Below are positions 6,980-14,736 of a DNA stretch of 16,141 bases, piece after piece. Positions within the stretch are counted from its first letter, which is position 1, and every line of letters begins with the position of its first letter. This DNA is from an uncultured Ruminiclostridium sp. (GTDB taxonomy: Bacteria; Bacillota; Clostridia; Oscillospirales; Ruminococcaceae). A model generated the notes under the pieces. That model ran no database searches and had not been told where the DNA came from. It saw nothing but the letters and a program-made list of their open reading frames with translations. The stretch covers positions 1 to 16,141 of the forward strand of contig CAKSIR010000042.1 in the NCBI GenBank assembly GCA_934462775.1, given 5' to 3'. Made by a program: the position numbers and the translations under genes.

Positions 6980-7624
6980 TCACACTATTTTTTCAACGTC
7001 CGCAAGAGTTTCGCAAATATAATCAGCGCCTGCATTTTCAAGCTCACTGCGGCTGCCGTAGCCTACCAAAACGCCTATTGAAGCTATTCCCGCTTCTTTT
7101 GCTCCGTCAATGTCGTGATGCCGGTCGCCAACAAGAACCGCCTTCGACAAATCGGCAACGCCCAGATTTTTCAGCGTGTAATTAACTACCTGCACCTTTG
7201 TGTTGCGCGTTAAATCCATTGACGCACCGCCCATGAAGTCGAAGTACCTGTCAATGCCGAAATACTCAAGAATTTGTATCGAGGTTTTCTCCGGCTTTGA
7301 AGTTGCAAGCCCTAAAATTTTTCCTTTTTTCTTTAAGTTGGCAAGCAGTTTCTCCGCACCGTCAAGAAGAGCGTTTTCTTTCCAGCCGATCGTTTCATAG
7401 CGTTCTCTGTACTTTTTCACCGCTTTTACGGTATCGTCGCCGGTAATTCCGGCAAGCTCCTTAAAGGACCAAATCAGCGGCGGACCTATGTACTGCTTTA
7501 AAGCCTCGTCATCGGGGATTGGCTTGCCGAAAAAGTTCAGCGCATATTTCACCGATTCGGTAATTCCCACATAAGGGTCGGTCAGCGTTCCGTCAAGGTC
7601 GAATAATATATAATCAAATGCCAT
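6980..7624 (-). CDS. HAD-superfamily phosphatase (phosphoglycolate-phosphatase-like)
   Basis: A 214-residue HAD hydrolase of the class with a helical cap. Motif I is FDLDGTLTD with nucleophile D9 and acid/base D11; motif II is ATSKP (T108/S109); motif III Lys is probably K143; motif IV is GDRHHD with D167 and D171. The cap (about 17-85) includes GITESVKYAL and IGPPL, seen in the Gph/PpaX-like group that removes phosphate from small phosphoesters. The exact substrate cannot be read. The start at 7624 overlaps the stop of the uridine phosphorylase gene by 11 bases, so coupling is likely; an earlier ATG at 7642 adds six residues not typical of the family. Because of its neighbour, a sugar-phosphate or nucleotide substrate is plausible. 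Confidence 0.88.
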   Translation of the reverse strand: MAFDYILFDLDGTLTDPYVGITESVKYALNFFGKPIPDDEALKQYIGPPLIWSFKELAGITGDDTVKAVKKYRERYETIGWKENALLDGAEKLLANLKKKGKILGLATSKPEKTSIQILEYFGIDRYFDFMGGASMDLTRNTKVQVVNYTLKNLGVADLSKAVLVGDRHHDIDGAKEAGIASIGVLVGYGSRSELENAGADYICETLADVEKIV

Positions 7625-8408
7625 TTTTTCTATCCATTTCAATTAAACGTTTTATTGCGCCGACAGCGCACTTAATGCCTCTTTCCGTGCTGTGGCATAC
7701 AGGGTCGGGCAGTCCTGCGTTGGAACGCTCAACGTTCCACAAAGCGGTAAGCACTCCGCCTGCTCTGACGTGCCTTGCTATTGCAACGGAAAACAGCGCC
7801 GCACATTCCATTTCAGAGGTAAGGCAGCCGCAGCTTACATAGGCTTTCCAGCGTCCCGTAAGTTCGTTTGCAACAGGCATTTTTTCGGGTTCAATTTCGC
7901 CGTAAAAGCTGTCCTTGCTCTGAACGACTCCAACATGGTAGCGGTTGCCGTCTGCGTCTGCGGAAAGCTCCGCCGCCGAGTCGCGAAGAGCGCATACAAC
8001 GTCAAAATCCGCAACGGCAGGATATTCGGCAGGAATATACTCCTTGCTTGTTCCCTCTGCGCGTACAGCGCCGCTGGCAATGCATAAATCGCCGCCTGCA
8101 ACTTTCAGGTCGATGCCGCCGCTTGTGCCTATTCTGATGAATGTATGAGCGCCGCAGCGAATCATTTCCTCCATTGCGATTGCTGCGGAGGGACCGCCGA
8201 TGCCTGTTGATACAACGCTGACCTTTTCGCCAAGCAGCGTTCCCGTGTATGTATTGTACTCTCTGTTCTGCGCAATCTGCACCGCACCGTCAAGGTACTT
8301 TGCAATTTCGGGAACACGTCCGGGGTCACCGGGCATAATTACATACTTGCCTACCTGCTCGGCTGTTACTTTAAGATGAAACTGAATATTTTCTTCAAGA
8401 AGCGCCAT
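7614..8408 (-). CDS. udp: Uridine phosphorylase family protein
   Basis: It cleaves uridine with phosphate to uracil and ribose 1-phosphate in pyrimidine salvage, in the cytoplasm. The 264-residue protein shows the PNP/UDP family motifs: phosphate-binding GDPGR (27-31), REYNTYTG (49-56), STGIGGPS (67-74), IGTSGG (93-98) and the ribose-binding EMEC (199-202, with E199-M200-E201). SKDSFYGE at 164-171 matches the Gram-positive uridine phosphorylases rather than purine nucleoside phosphorylases, but the specificity could be broader. The start at 8408 has AAAGGACG upstream; a TTG at 8426 would lie upstream of that ribosome site. It follows the membrane protein gene by 23 bases and overlaps the HAD gene, so the three probably form one operon. 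Confidence 0.9.
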   Translation of the reverse strand: MALLEENIQFHLKVTAEQVGKYVIMPGDPGRVPEIAKYLDGAVQIAQNREYNTYTGTLLGEKVSVVSTGIGGPSAAIAMEEMIRCGAHTFIRIGTSGGIDLKVAGGDLCIASGAVRAEGTSKEYIPAEYPAVADFDVVCALRDSAAELSADADGNRYHVGVVQSKDSFYGEIEPEKMPVANELTGRWKAYVSCGCLTSEMECAALFSVAIARHVRAGGVLTALWNVERSNAGLPDPVCHSTERGIKCAVGAIKRLIEMDRKNGI

Positions 8409-8431
8409 AAAAACACGTCCTTTCAATAAGC

Positions 8432-8923
8432 TTATTTTCTGCTTTTGGGTTTTTCCTCTGTTTTGTAAGTTCCGCCGAGAATTGACGGAGCTTCATCATA
8501 CTTGGCTGCGTTCTTTTCCTCAGCCTTTTTCATCCACCTGTTCCAGTTGGTTATCACCATAAGTATGATCGACAGAATCGAAACAAATATTATCGGCATA
8601 TACATTACAGGCAGCACGCCGCCGTTTATTGAAGTCAGCAGCTGACTGAACGCCGCATGAATACACAGCGTTACAACAAGACCCACCGTGTGCATAGCTG
8701 CCGCAATCCTTGTGCAGTTCAGCATAACAAGCACCGTTCCGCCCACATAGCATATTATCGAATTAAGCAGCCATACGACAATAATCGGACTCTGCGCGAT
8801 TTCATCTCTTACAATGTCGCCGAACATAACCGAAAGCGGTGCAAAAACACCTAAAACAACGCCCCATATAGTGGTCAGGATAAGTATGAGAACCTTAAGG
8901 ATTATTGATATAGCCTTTTTCAT
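8432..8923 (-). CDS. Four-helix membrane protein, function unknown
   Basis: A 163-residue protein with hydrophobic segments at about 7-34, 44-67, 73-95 and 104-127 and a charged cytoplasmic-type tail (MKKAEEKNAAKYDEAP... to KPKSRK). I do not recognise a family. AGAGG lies 6 bases before the ATG. It is first in the probable operon with udp and the HAD phosphatase and has a well-formed promoter. It could assist transport or sensing of a nucleoside, but it is smaller than known nucleoside transporters and this is only a guess from position. Confidence 0.8.
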   Translation of the reverse strand: MKKAISIILKVLILILTTIWGVVLGVFAPLSVMFGDIVRDEIAQSPIIVVWLLNSIICYVGGTVLVMLNCTRIAAAMHTVGLVVTLCIHAAFSQLLTSINGGVLPVMYMPIIFVSILSIILMVITNWNRWMKKAEEKNAAKYDEAPSILGGTYKTEEKPKSRK

Positions 8924-8977
8924 TTACTACCTCTTTTTAAACTCCCGCATTGCATAAGCAAGCGTTTTATTAAATCA

Positions 8978-9006
8978 ATCATAGCATAATTTTACGAAAA
9001 AGGCAA
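8978..9006 (-). promoter_or_regulatory. Sigma-A promoter of the membrane protein-udp-HAD operon
   Basis: On the minus strand TTGCCT (9001-9006), a 17-base spacer and TATGAT (8978-8983) preceded by TGC, giving an extended -10. The rest of the 181-base divergent gap (8924-9104) is AT-rich; I found no convincing forespore (sigma-F/G) promoter for spoIVB in it. Confidence 0.8.
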
Positions 9007-9104
9007 TAAAAAAATTTAAAAACTTCCTATTATAAAGACCTGCCTGCTGCTAATATTACTATCAGGATTTGAAATTCAAATTCAAAAAAATTCGGGAGTA
9101 ACCA

Positions 9105-10331
9105 ATGAGAAAAACAATAAAAGCAACAGGCATAGTTTTTATTCTGCTGACGTTAATATTATGCCTTATAATCGGCTTCTATTACGTTGTTCTTCCTGAC
9201 AATTTCTGTATATCCAAGGGCTCGACGCTAAATCTCGGAACAGTCGTTCCAATTAAGGCGGCGAGCGTTGAAAAGACCGTACCTGTTTTTTCGGACGGAG
9301 CGTCCTCCCGCAGCGTGCAGCTTATGCTGTTCGGCGCGTTCCCTATAAAAAATGTTAATGTGACGGAAAACGAGCGGCCGTATCTTACGCCCTGCGGAAC
9401 GCCTTTCGGCATAAAGATACTGACAGACGGGGCGGTCGTTGCAGACTTAGGCTATGTTGACGGAGAAAGACAGCGCTGCCCTGCAAGTGAATGCGGCATA
9501 AAAACAGGCGATATTATAAAATCGGTCAACGGCGCTGAAATCACCTCCAGCAGCGACATTGCACCGGCCGTTGAGCTGAACCCTGCACGCACAATCATTG
9601 AGGCGGAGCGCGATGGCAAAAAGCTGACTTTTACCGCATATCCCGAAAAGTCCGCCAAGGACGGCGGCTACAAACTGGGAATGTGGACAAGGGACAGCTG
9701 CGCGGGTATCGGAACAGTAACCTACTTTGATGAAAAAAACGGCACCTACGGCGGTCTTGGACATGGAGTGTGCGATATTGACACCGGGATTCTGCTCCCC
9801 GTTTTGAAAGGAACAATTGTAAACGTGAGTATAAGCAGCATAATCAAGGGAACCTCGGGAAATCCCGGCGAGCTCAGCGGAACGTTCCTTTCAAAGTCCG
9901 CAAGCGGAAACATTATGATAAATTCAGAATGCGGCGTTTTCGGGCGAATGGATTACGCGCCTGTTATCTCTGCGGCAATGCCGATGGGCTACAAGCAGGA
10001 AACAGAAACAGGCAAAGCTAAAATCCTCACCACCGTAAACGGAACAGAACCGAAGGAATATGACATTGTAATAGAAAAAATCAACTACAACAGCTCCAAA
10101 GCTGTAAAAAACATGATAATCAGAATAACCGACCCTGAGCTGCTGTCAAAATCAGGCGGTATAGTTCAGGGAATGAGCGGCAGCCCGATAATACAAAACG
10201 GAATGCTGGTAGGAGCTGTTACCCATGTTTTTGTAAACGACACAACGAGAGGCTATGCAATTTTCGCAGAAAATATGTACAGCTGTCAGACAGGCATCAA
10301 CGGAAAGGACTTAGAAATATCAGCTGCATAG
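9105..10331 (+). CDS. spoIVB: SpoIVB sporulation serine peptidase (family S55)
   Basis: A secreted signalling protease made in the forespore; in B. subtilis it triggers pro-sigma-K processing by cutting SpoIVFA and SpoIIQ. The 408-residue product has an N-terminal membrane anchor (about 8-30), a PDZ domain (about 98-180, with CGIKTGDIIKSVNGAEI) and the S55 peptidase domain. The catalytic triad is visible: H220 in GLGHG, D343 in TDPELL, and S358 in GMSGSPI; the 15-residue gap from Asp to Ser equals that in B. subtilis SpoIVB. GGGAG precedes the ATG. It stands just before spo0A, the order conserved in endospore formers. Presumably forespore-expressed, though I could not pick out its promoter. 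Confidence 0.96.
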   Translation: MRKTIKATGIVFILLTLILCLIIGFYYVVLPDNFCISKGSTLNLGTVVPIKAASVEKTVPVFSDGASSRSVQLMLFGAFPIKNVNVTENERPYLTPCGTPFGIKILTDGAVVADLGYVDGERQRCPASECGIKTGDIIKSVNGAEITSSSDIAPAVELNPARTIIEAERDGKKLTFTAYPEKSAKDGGYKLGMWTRDSCAGIGTVTYFDEKNGTYGGLGHGVCDIDTGILLPVLKGTIVNVSISSIIKGTSGNPGELSGTFLSKSASGNIMINSECGVFGRMDYAPVISAAMPMGYKQETETGKAKILTTVNGTEPKEYDIVIEKINYNSSKAVKNMIIRITDPELLSKSGGIVQGMSGSPIIQNGMLVGAVTHVFVNDTTRGYAIFAENMYSCQTGINGKDLEISAA

Positions 10332-10366
10332 CAATTCAGCCGCGGGATTCCTGCGGCTGAATTGCT
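10330..10366 (+). other. Long perfect hairpin at the end of spoIVB
   Basis: A 14-bp perfect inverted repeat (10330-10343 with 10353-10366, GC-rich centre, nine-base loop) overlaps the spoIVB stop codon. It is followed by TGTATGAAC, not a T-run, so it is a weak intrinsic terminator at best. It may protect the 3' end or act as a factor-assisted terminator. Confidence 0.6.
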
Positions 10367-10405
10367 TGTATGAACAACACGAAGCGGACTTATTTTTTCA
10401 ACTTT

Positions 10406-10422
10406 TTCGACATAATTCGACA
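10406..10422 (+). promoter_or_regulatory. Spo0A box pair 1 (two TTCGACA)
   Basis: Two copies of TTCGACA, the complement of the core 0A box TGTCGAA, at 10406-10412 and 10416-10422, one helical turn (10 bases) apart in the same orientation. A perfect TATAAT follows at 10447-10452, with the boxes just upstream of where its -35 element would be, as in Spo0A-activated sigma-A promoters. TTGACA at 10432-10437 is too close to that -10 to be its partner. Confidence 0.75.
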
Positions 10423-10513
10423 AATTATAACTTGACAAAAATCAAATATAATATCTCATATTTTTGTTGTTTAACCACATTTACATTAGCATTTCAATAT
10501 TTCTATATTTTCT

Positions 10514-10530
10514 TTCGACATTTTTCGACA
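10514..10530 (+). promoter_or_regulatory. Spo0A box pair 2 (two TTCGACA)
   Basis: A second pair of TTCGACA at 10514-10520 and 10524-10530, again 10 bases apart and in the same orientation, exactly 108 bases after pair 1. TATAAA (10550-10555) or TAAAAT (10552-10557) lies about 20 bases downstream, putting the second box over the -35 position of a possible promoter. The gap between spoIVB and spo0A (10367-10743) otherwise holds only AT-rich DNA without a credible gene. Confidence 0.75.
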
Positions 10531-10683
10531 AATCATTATATATTTTTACTATAAAATATCAAATATTTACACTAAACAGCCTTTTACGATTGACGCATTT
10601 TACGGTTAAGAATGAGTTTTTCCGCTTTATAAAGGCATTTTTGCAGCTTTATTTGTACTTTGGTGTTTTTTGCTAATAGGGTA

Positions 10684-10712
10684 TTGCAATTTGTTTGTTA
10701 TTATGGTATTAT
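10684..10712 (+). promoter_or_regulatory. Sigma-A promoter directly upstream of spo0A
   Basis: TTGCAA (10684-10689), a 17-base spacer and TATTAT (10707-10712) with TG at the extended -10 position. The predicted transcript start near 10719 gives a short leader with GGAGG at 10732-10736. Probably the vegetative spo0A promoter; no sigma-H promoter (AGGA plus GAAT) was found. Confidence 0.75.
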
Positions 10713-10743
10713 AAATAAGTAATAACAACTTGGAGGTAGAAAA

Positions 10744-11544
10744 ATGACAAACAAAACAAAAGTGCTGATCGGCGACGACACGCCTGAACAGGGTATTGCG
10801 TGGGCAAACCTGCTGAAAACATCCGGAATGTTCGCAGTAACCAGACAGCGAAACGGCAGGGTTATTCTTGAATCCGTAAAGAACGATATGCCCGACGTAC
10901 TTATTATCGAGGCTAAAATGCCTGAGCTTGACGCAGTTGCGCTCATAAACGAGATCAAGCAGACGCGCGACAAGCTTCCGCTTACAATGGTTATCGCAAA
11001 CTACGACTCTCCGCAGGTTGAAAGAGAGGTTATGGAGGCAGGCGCAAAGTACTACATGGTAAAGCCGTTCGAGCCAAAGACGCTTTGCGCAAGAATCCAG
11101 AACATGATCGGAAGCAACGCCGCAGCAGCCGACAGCGGCGCAATGTCTTACAGCCAGCACAGAGCGCTGCCCGAGGACGTTGAGTACATAGTTACCGACA
11201 TTATCCACCAGATAGGGATTCCTGCGCATATCAAGGGCTATCAGTATCTCCGCACGGCGATTCTCCTTTCCGTAAGCGACAGCGAAATGATTAACTCGGT
11301 TACAAAGCTGCTTTACCCTACTGTTGCGAAGAAGTACAACACAACCTCGTCAAGGGTTGAACGCGCTATTCGTCATGCAATTGAAATAGCATGGGACAGA
11401 GGCGATGTTGACGTTCTTAACAACTACTTTGGTTACACGATTCATACCTCAAGAGGAAAGCCCACAAACTCGGAATTTATCGCGCTTATTTCCGACAAGC
11501 TCAGACTTCAGTTCAGAGGAAGGGTTCTTGTTCAGCAGCAGTAA
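10744..11544 (+). CDS. spo0A: Spo0A sporulation master regulator with altered receiver active site
   Basis: A response regulator that commits cells to sporulation by binding 0A boxes. The 266-residue length is normal. The C-terminal DNA-binding domain (about 155-262) is strongly conserved: PAHIKGYQYLR, LYPTVAKKYNTTSSRVERAI and GKPTNSEFIALISDKLRL. The receiver (about 5-120) keeps the acidic pair D11/D12 and K107 in KPFEP. The phosphorylated Asp is replaced by Glu at position 56 (VLIIEAKMPELD; codon GAG at 10909-10911), and the conserved switch Thr/Ser after strand 4 is Ala85 (MVIANYD). Canonical phosphorelay control is therefore doubtful; Glu may mimic the phosphorylated state. Four 0A boxes and a sigma-A promoter lie upstream. 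Identity is certain; the consequence of the substitutions is inference. Confidence 0.96.
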   Translation: MTNKTKVLIGDDTPEQGIAWANLLKTSGMFAVTRQRNGRVILESVKNDMPDVLIIEAKMPELDAVALINEIKQTRDKLPLTMVIANYDSPQVEREVMEAGAKYYMVKPFEPKTLCARIQNMIGSNAAAADSGAMSYSQHRALPEDVEYIVTDIIHQIGIPAHIKGYQYLRTAILLSVSDSEMINSVTKLLYPTVAKKYNTTSSRVERAIRHAIEIAWDRGDVDVLNNYFGYTIHTSRGKPTNSEFIALISDKLRLQFRGRVLVQQQ

Positions 11545-11578
11545 AATTCAATAACAGAAAACGTTTATCTACCTTTTG

Positions 11579-11610
11579 CGGCTTGTTATCAGACGAGCCG
11601 TTTTTATTTT
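11579..11610 (+). terminator. Intrinsic terminator of spo0A
   Basis: An 8-bp stem (11579-11586 with 11593-11600, one G-U) around a six-base loop is followed by TTTTTATTTT. It lies 35 bases after the spo0A stop. Confidence 0.88.
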
Positions 11611-11650
11611 ACAAAAATATCCGACAGAGATAATTCCCTGTCGGATATTT
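11608..11650 (-). terminator. Intrinsic terminator of the sipL-spoIVA operon
   Basis: A 13-bp perfect stem (11638-11650 with 11615-11627) with a ten-base loop. On the minus strand it runs into ATTTTTGT. It sits back to back with the spo0A terminator, so the two convergent sporulation units are cleanly separated. Confidence 0.88.
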
Positions 11651-11672
11651 ATATGAACACTAAGGCTGTGCC

Positions 11673-13148
11673 TTACAGAATTATGCAGATAAGACCGCCG
11701 CAGCCGTCGTTGATTATACGCTCGATTGTTTCCTGCAGCTTCATTCGCGCGTCTGTGGGCATACGGTACAGCTTTGTATGAAGTCCCTCTGTAACCAGGT
11801 CGTGGAGCGACTTTCCAAAGATGTTGCTTTCCCAGATTTTCGTCGGGTTTTCCTCGAACTCCTTGAGAAGATACATCACAAGGTCCTTGCTTTGCCGCTC
11901 GGTTCCTACAATCGGACTAATCTCTGTGTTAATCCGTGCGGACATCATATGAATAGACGGCGCCTCTGCCCTCAGACGAACTCCGTATTTTCCGCCCTGC
12001 TTTACAATTTCAGGCTCCTCCAGCTTAAGCTCGTCAATGCTTGGCATAACGATTCCGTAGCCGGTCGCTTCAACCTCGTCAAGAGCGCTCTGCACCTTTT
12101 CGTACTTCTTCTTCACCGCCGCAAGCTCAATCATGCACGGCATAAGGTCGCTTTCATCATGCAGCTCAAGACCCGTTGTTTCGCCTAAAATCTGATAAAA
12201 CAGCTCGTTCTTCACGTTTACGGTGATAAAGCCTGCACCCTTGCCCAAATCAATACTGTCAAGCGCGCAGTCGGTTATGTATTCACATTCCGTCAGTGCG
12301 CAGTTTACCGTCTTTATCCGGCTCATGTTGTGAATGCCTGCCGCAAAGTCTTTAAGCGCGTCATAAACCGCTTTTTTGAGCCAATGCCCATTCTCAAGAG
12401 CTTTCATCCACCGAGGGATTCTTATGTTTATTTCCTTAATCGGGAACTGCATAAGCACCTCGGTCAGAACGTCCTTTATGTCGTCCTCGTCAATTTCAAG
12501 GCAGTTAAGCGGAATTACAGGCTTGCCGTACTTCTCGGAAAGTCGGTCGGCAAGGACCTTAGACTCGCGGCTTTTGGGCTTCTGACAGTTGAGAATTACT
12601 ACAAACGGCTTATCGATAGCGTTCAGCTCATTGATTACGCGTTCCTCCGCCTCCTCGTACTCCTCCCGCGGTATATCGGTAATGCTGCCGTCTGTGGTAA
12701 CGACAAGCCCTATTGTGGAGTGCTCGTTTATAACCTTCTGCGTGCCGATTTCAGCCGCCATGTTGAATGGGATTTCCTGCTCGAACCATGGAGTCATAAC
12801 CATTCGCGGCGCTTCGTTTTCAATATAGCCGATAGCGCTGGGGACAATGTAACCGACACAATCGATAAGCCGCACGTTCATTGAGGTATTATCGTCAAGA
12901 GAAACCGTAACCGCCTCTTCCGGAACAAATTTCGGCTCGGTAGTCATAATGGTTTTTCCCGCAGCTGACTGCGGCAGCTCGTCAACCGCTCTTTCCCTGC
13001 GAAATTCGCCGGCGATATTGGGAATTACCAGCGACTGCATAAAGCGGCTGATGAAAGTGGATTTGCCCGACCGTACAGGTCCTACAACACCTATATAAAT
13101 ATTGCCGTCAGTTCTTTTGGCAATATCCTGATAAATGGAATTTGTCAT
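11673..13148 (-). CDS. spoIVA: SpoIVA, spore coat morphogenetic ATPase
   Basis: SpoIVA polymerises with ATP on the mother-cell face of the forespore membrane and forms the base on which the coat is assembled; it is also needed for cortex formation. The 491-residue length matches the family. The N-terminal TRAFAC-type ATPase domain has the Walker A motif GPVRSGKS at 23-30 and a Walker B-like RLIDCVG with D96. The last residues GGLICIIL are typical of the SpoIVA C-terminus that contacts the membrane anchor. GGAGG precedes the ATG by 6 bases. It follows the sipL-like gene by 16 bases without a terminator, so both share the mother-cell promoter at 14737-14765. Confidence 0.97.
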   Translation of the reverse strand: MTNSIYQDIAKRTDGNIYIGVVGPVRSGKSTFISRFMQSLVIPNIAGEFRRERAVDELPQSAAGKTIMTTEPKFVPEEAVTVSLDDNTSMNVRLIDCVGYIVPSAIGYIENEAPRMVMTPWFEQEIPFNMAAEIGTQKVINEHSTIGLVVTTDGSITDIPREEYEEAEERVINELNAIDKPFVVILNCQKPKSRESKVLADRLSEKYGKPVIPLNCLEIDEDDIKDVLTEVLMQFPIKEINIRIPRWMKALENGHWLKKAVYDALKDFAAGIHNMSRIKTVNCALTECEYITDCALDSIDLGKGAGFITVNVKNELFYQILGETTGLELHDESDLMPCMIELAAVKKKYEKVQSALDEVEATGYGIVMPSIDELKLEEPEIVKQGGKYGVRLRAEAPSIHMMSARINTEISPIVGTERQSKDLVMYLLKEFEENPTKIWESNIFGKSLHDLVTEGLHTKLYRMPTDARMKLQETIERIINDGCGGLICIIL

Positions 13149-13164
13149 ATATTCCTCCCGCTTC

Positions 13165-14706
13165 TCAATACAGTGGAATCAACAGCATTGCCGTTCCTGA
13201 AATTACATCGTCCTCTAAGCCGTTTTCGCTGATAACCGCGCTTTCAAGGGTGTTAAAACGCTTTGCAATATCCCACACGCTCTCTCCGTCGGACGCATTG
13301 TACATTTTAAGGGTATATTCTGTTTCCTTGGTCTTGGGCTTATCCTTATCAACGCTTATATCGGTAATCACCGCTACCGAATTTATCTGATACACAAAGC
13401 CTCTTGCGATTAGCTGAATACGCATATCAACGCTGTTTTCAGAGCCTATGCTGTAACTTGTTCCCGATGGCTGAATGTCAATGTCAAAGCTGATTTCAGT
13501 CTGCGCAGGTTCAATTTCTATCGCTGCTTCAAAAGGCTCGTTCTTTTCCGCAAATACAGGCATTCCGCTGTCAAGCCTGCCGATTATCTGCTGATTCATC
13601 TGACCTGTTACCGCAATTTCGCGGTCGCTCTTGTTTCGCATTGAAACATTGCTTATATCGCAGCGGCAGTCAAGCACCTCCACAAGGTTTCCCTCGCTGC
13701 ACTCAACGGTTCCTTTAAGAATAAGCGTCTGCTCAATAGGCTTAGGACAGGATTCGGTCTTGAAAACCGAGGTAGCAAAGCTTGTATCGTAATCAAGAGA
13801 ATACGCGTCGTCAACAGGCGTGATTTCGCTTTCTTGCTGAGCGATTATGTTGCAGTCAACCGTCAGGTCGCAGTTAAGGATTCTGCTGTTTTCCTCCCCC
13901 GATTTTACGTCAAGACCGCAGTCCATAATCTTAAGCGTCACAAAACAGAAGTGGTTTTCGGTAACGCCGTCAAGGTCCATAATCTGGCTTATAGGCACTG
14001 ACGCCTCCATAACCTCCGCGTGCTGTTCATCGCCGCCCGTCAGGTACAGCGCCTTTATCTTTGCTTCGCCCTTGATTACCACCTTGTTTGAGATGATTTT
14101 GCAGTCGGAAACCACCGCGTGGCAGTCGGTGTTAATAATAGATGAAATACCCTCGCCGCCTGCTCCTGTTTCAATTTCCTCGTGGATTGCAAACTGCCTG
14201 CCTGTGCTGAGCTTTCTGCCGCAGTATTTCACGTTTGCCTTGTGAACCTGCACGTTCATGCCCTCGGCGCCTGTGATTATTTCTGATTCCCTTGCGGAAG
14301 TAACCCTGATTTTGCAGCTCACCGCACCGCGAACATCAATTCTTCTTCCGCTTACGGCGCGGCAGTTGCAGTAGTCGGTTTTCGGCGTAATCTTCACAAT
14401 ATGATTGTCGGCGCTTTTGCCTAAATCCACCGTCTTTGAGTAGGTGTAGCGCTGCTCTACGCAGTTGATTCTGCTGCTGTTTTCCGCAAGATAAAGCACC
14501 TTGATCCATGCAATTCCGTCATAAGTTAGCTGGCTTCCCGAAACAGAATAGGACACAATTGACGGGACAATGCTGCATTTCAATATTCTGAAGATGTCAG
14601 GGTAATAATCGGGCAGAACGTAGTCGAACTCAATTCCCTGCTCGGTTTGTCCGTCATATATGACCTCACTGAGGAAAACGGGCTCTTTTGTAAGTTTAAG
14701 TTCCAT
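13165..14706 (-). CDS. sipL: SipL-like DUF3794 and LysM protein
   Basis: In Clostridioides difficile SipL binds SpoIVA through its C-terminal LysM domain and is required to localise the coat around the forespore. This 513-residue protein has the same plan: DUF3794-type repeats (recognisable at about 25-135, LPDYYPDIFRILK at 31-43, and again at about 170-290 and 320-440), followed by a LysM domain at about 463-511 (YTLKMYNASDGESVWDIAKRFN...LLIPLY). GGAGG precedes the ATG by 7 bases. Direct linkage to spoIVA supports the assignment. A sigma-E type promoter is visible upstream. An alternative is another DUF3794 spore coat protein, but the LysM end and the neighbour favour SipL. Confidence 0.9.
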   Translation of the reverse strand: MELKLTKEPVFLSEVIYDGQTEQGIEFDYVLPDYYPDIFRILKCSIVPSIVSYSVSGSQLTYDGIAWIKVLYLAENSSRINCVEQRYTYSKTVDLGKSADNHIVKITPKTDYCNCRAVSGRRIDVRGAVSCKIRVTSARESEIITGAEGMNVQVHKANVKYCGRKLSTGRQFAIHEEIETGAGGEGISSIINTDCHAVVSDCKIISNKVVIKGEAKIKALYLTGGDEQHAEVMEASVPISQIMDLDGVTENHFCFVTLKIMDCGLDVKSGEENSRILNCDLTVDCNIIAQQESEITPVDDAYSLDYDTSFATSVFKTESCPKPIEQTLILKGTVECSEGNLVEVLDCRCDISNVSMRNKSDREIAVTGQMNQQIIGRLDSGMPVFAEKNEPFEAAIEIEPAQTEISFDIDIQPSGTSYSIGSENSVDMRIQLIARGFVYQINSVAVITDISVDKDKPKTKETEYTLKMYNASDGESVWDIAKRFNTLESAVISENGLEDDVISGTAMLLIPLY

Positions 14707-14736
14707 ATAATACCTCCGTGTTCATATTGTCAATTG

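Noticed and set aside
7143..7149. TTCGACA inside the HAD gene as another Spo0A box
   Set aside because: Single copy inside a coding region with no promoter nearby; likely chance.
8984..9010. GCATA plus CAATAAA as a sigma-G promoter for spoIVB
   Set aside because: The -10 differs from the forespore pattern at three of seven positions and it overlaps the divergent sigma-A promoter.
10432..10452. TTGACA next to TATAAT as a sigma-A promoter
   Set aside because: Only 9 bases separate them, too few for a -35/-10 pair; the TATAAT may instead work with the Spo0A boxes upstream.
10366..10676. Two short plus-strand open frames between spoIVB and spo0A
   Set aside because: They are Phe/Tyr/Ile-rich because the DNA is AT-rich, lack ribosome sites and run across the Spo0A boxes.
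12330..12884. Plus-strand open frame (184 codons) opposite spoIVA
   Set aside because: Antisense to the conserved spoIVA ATPase; no ribosome site or family resemblance.
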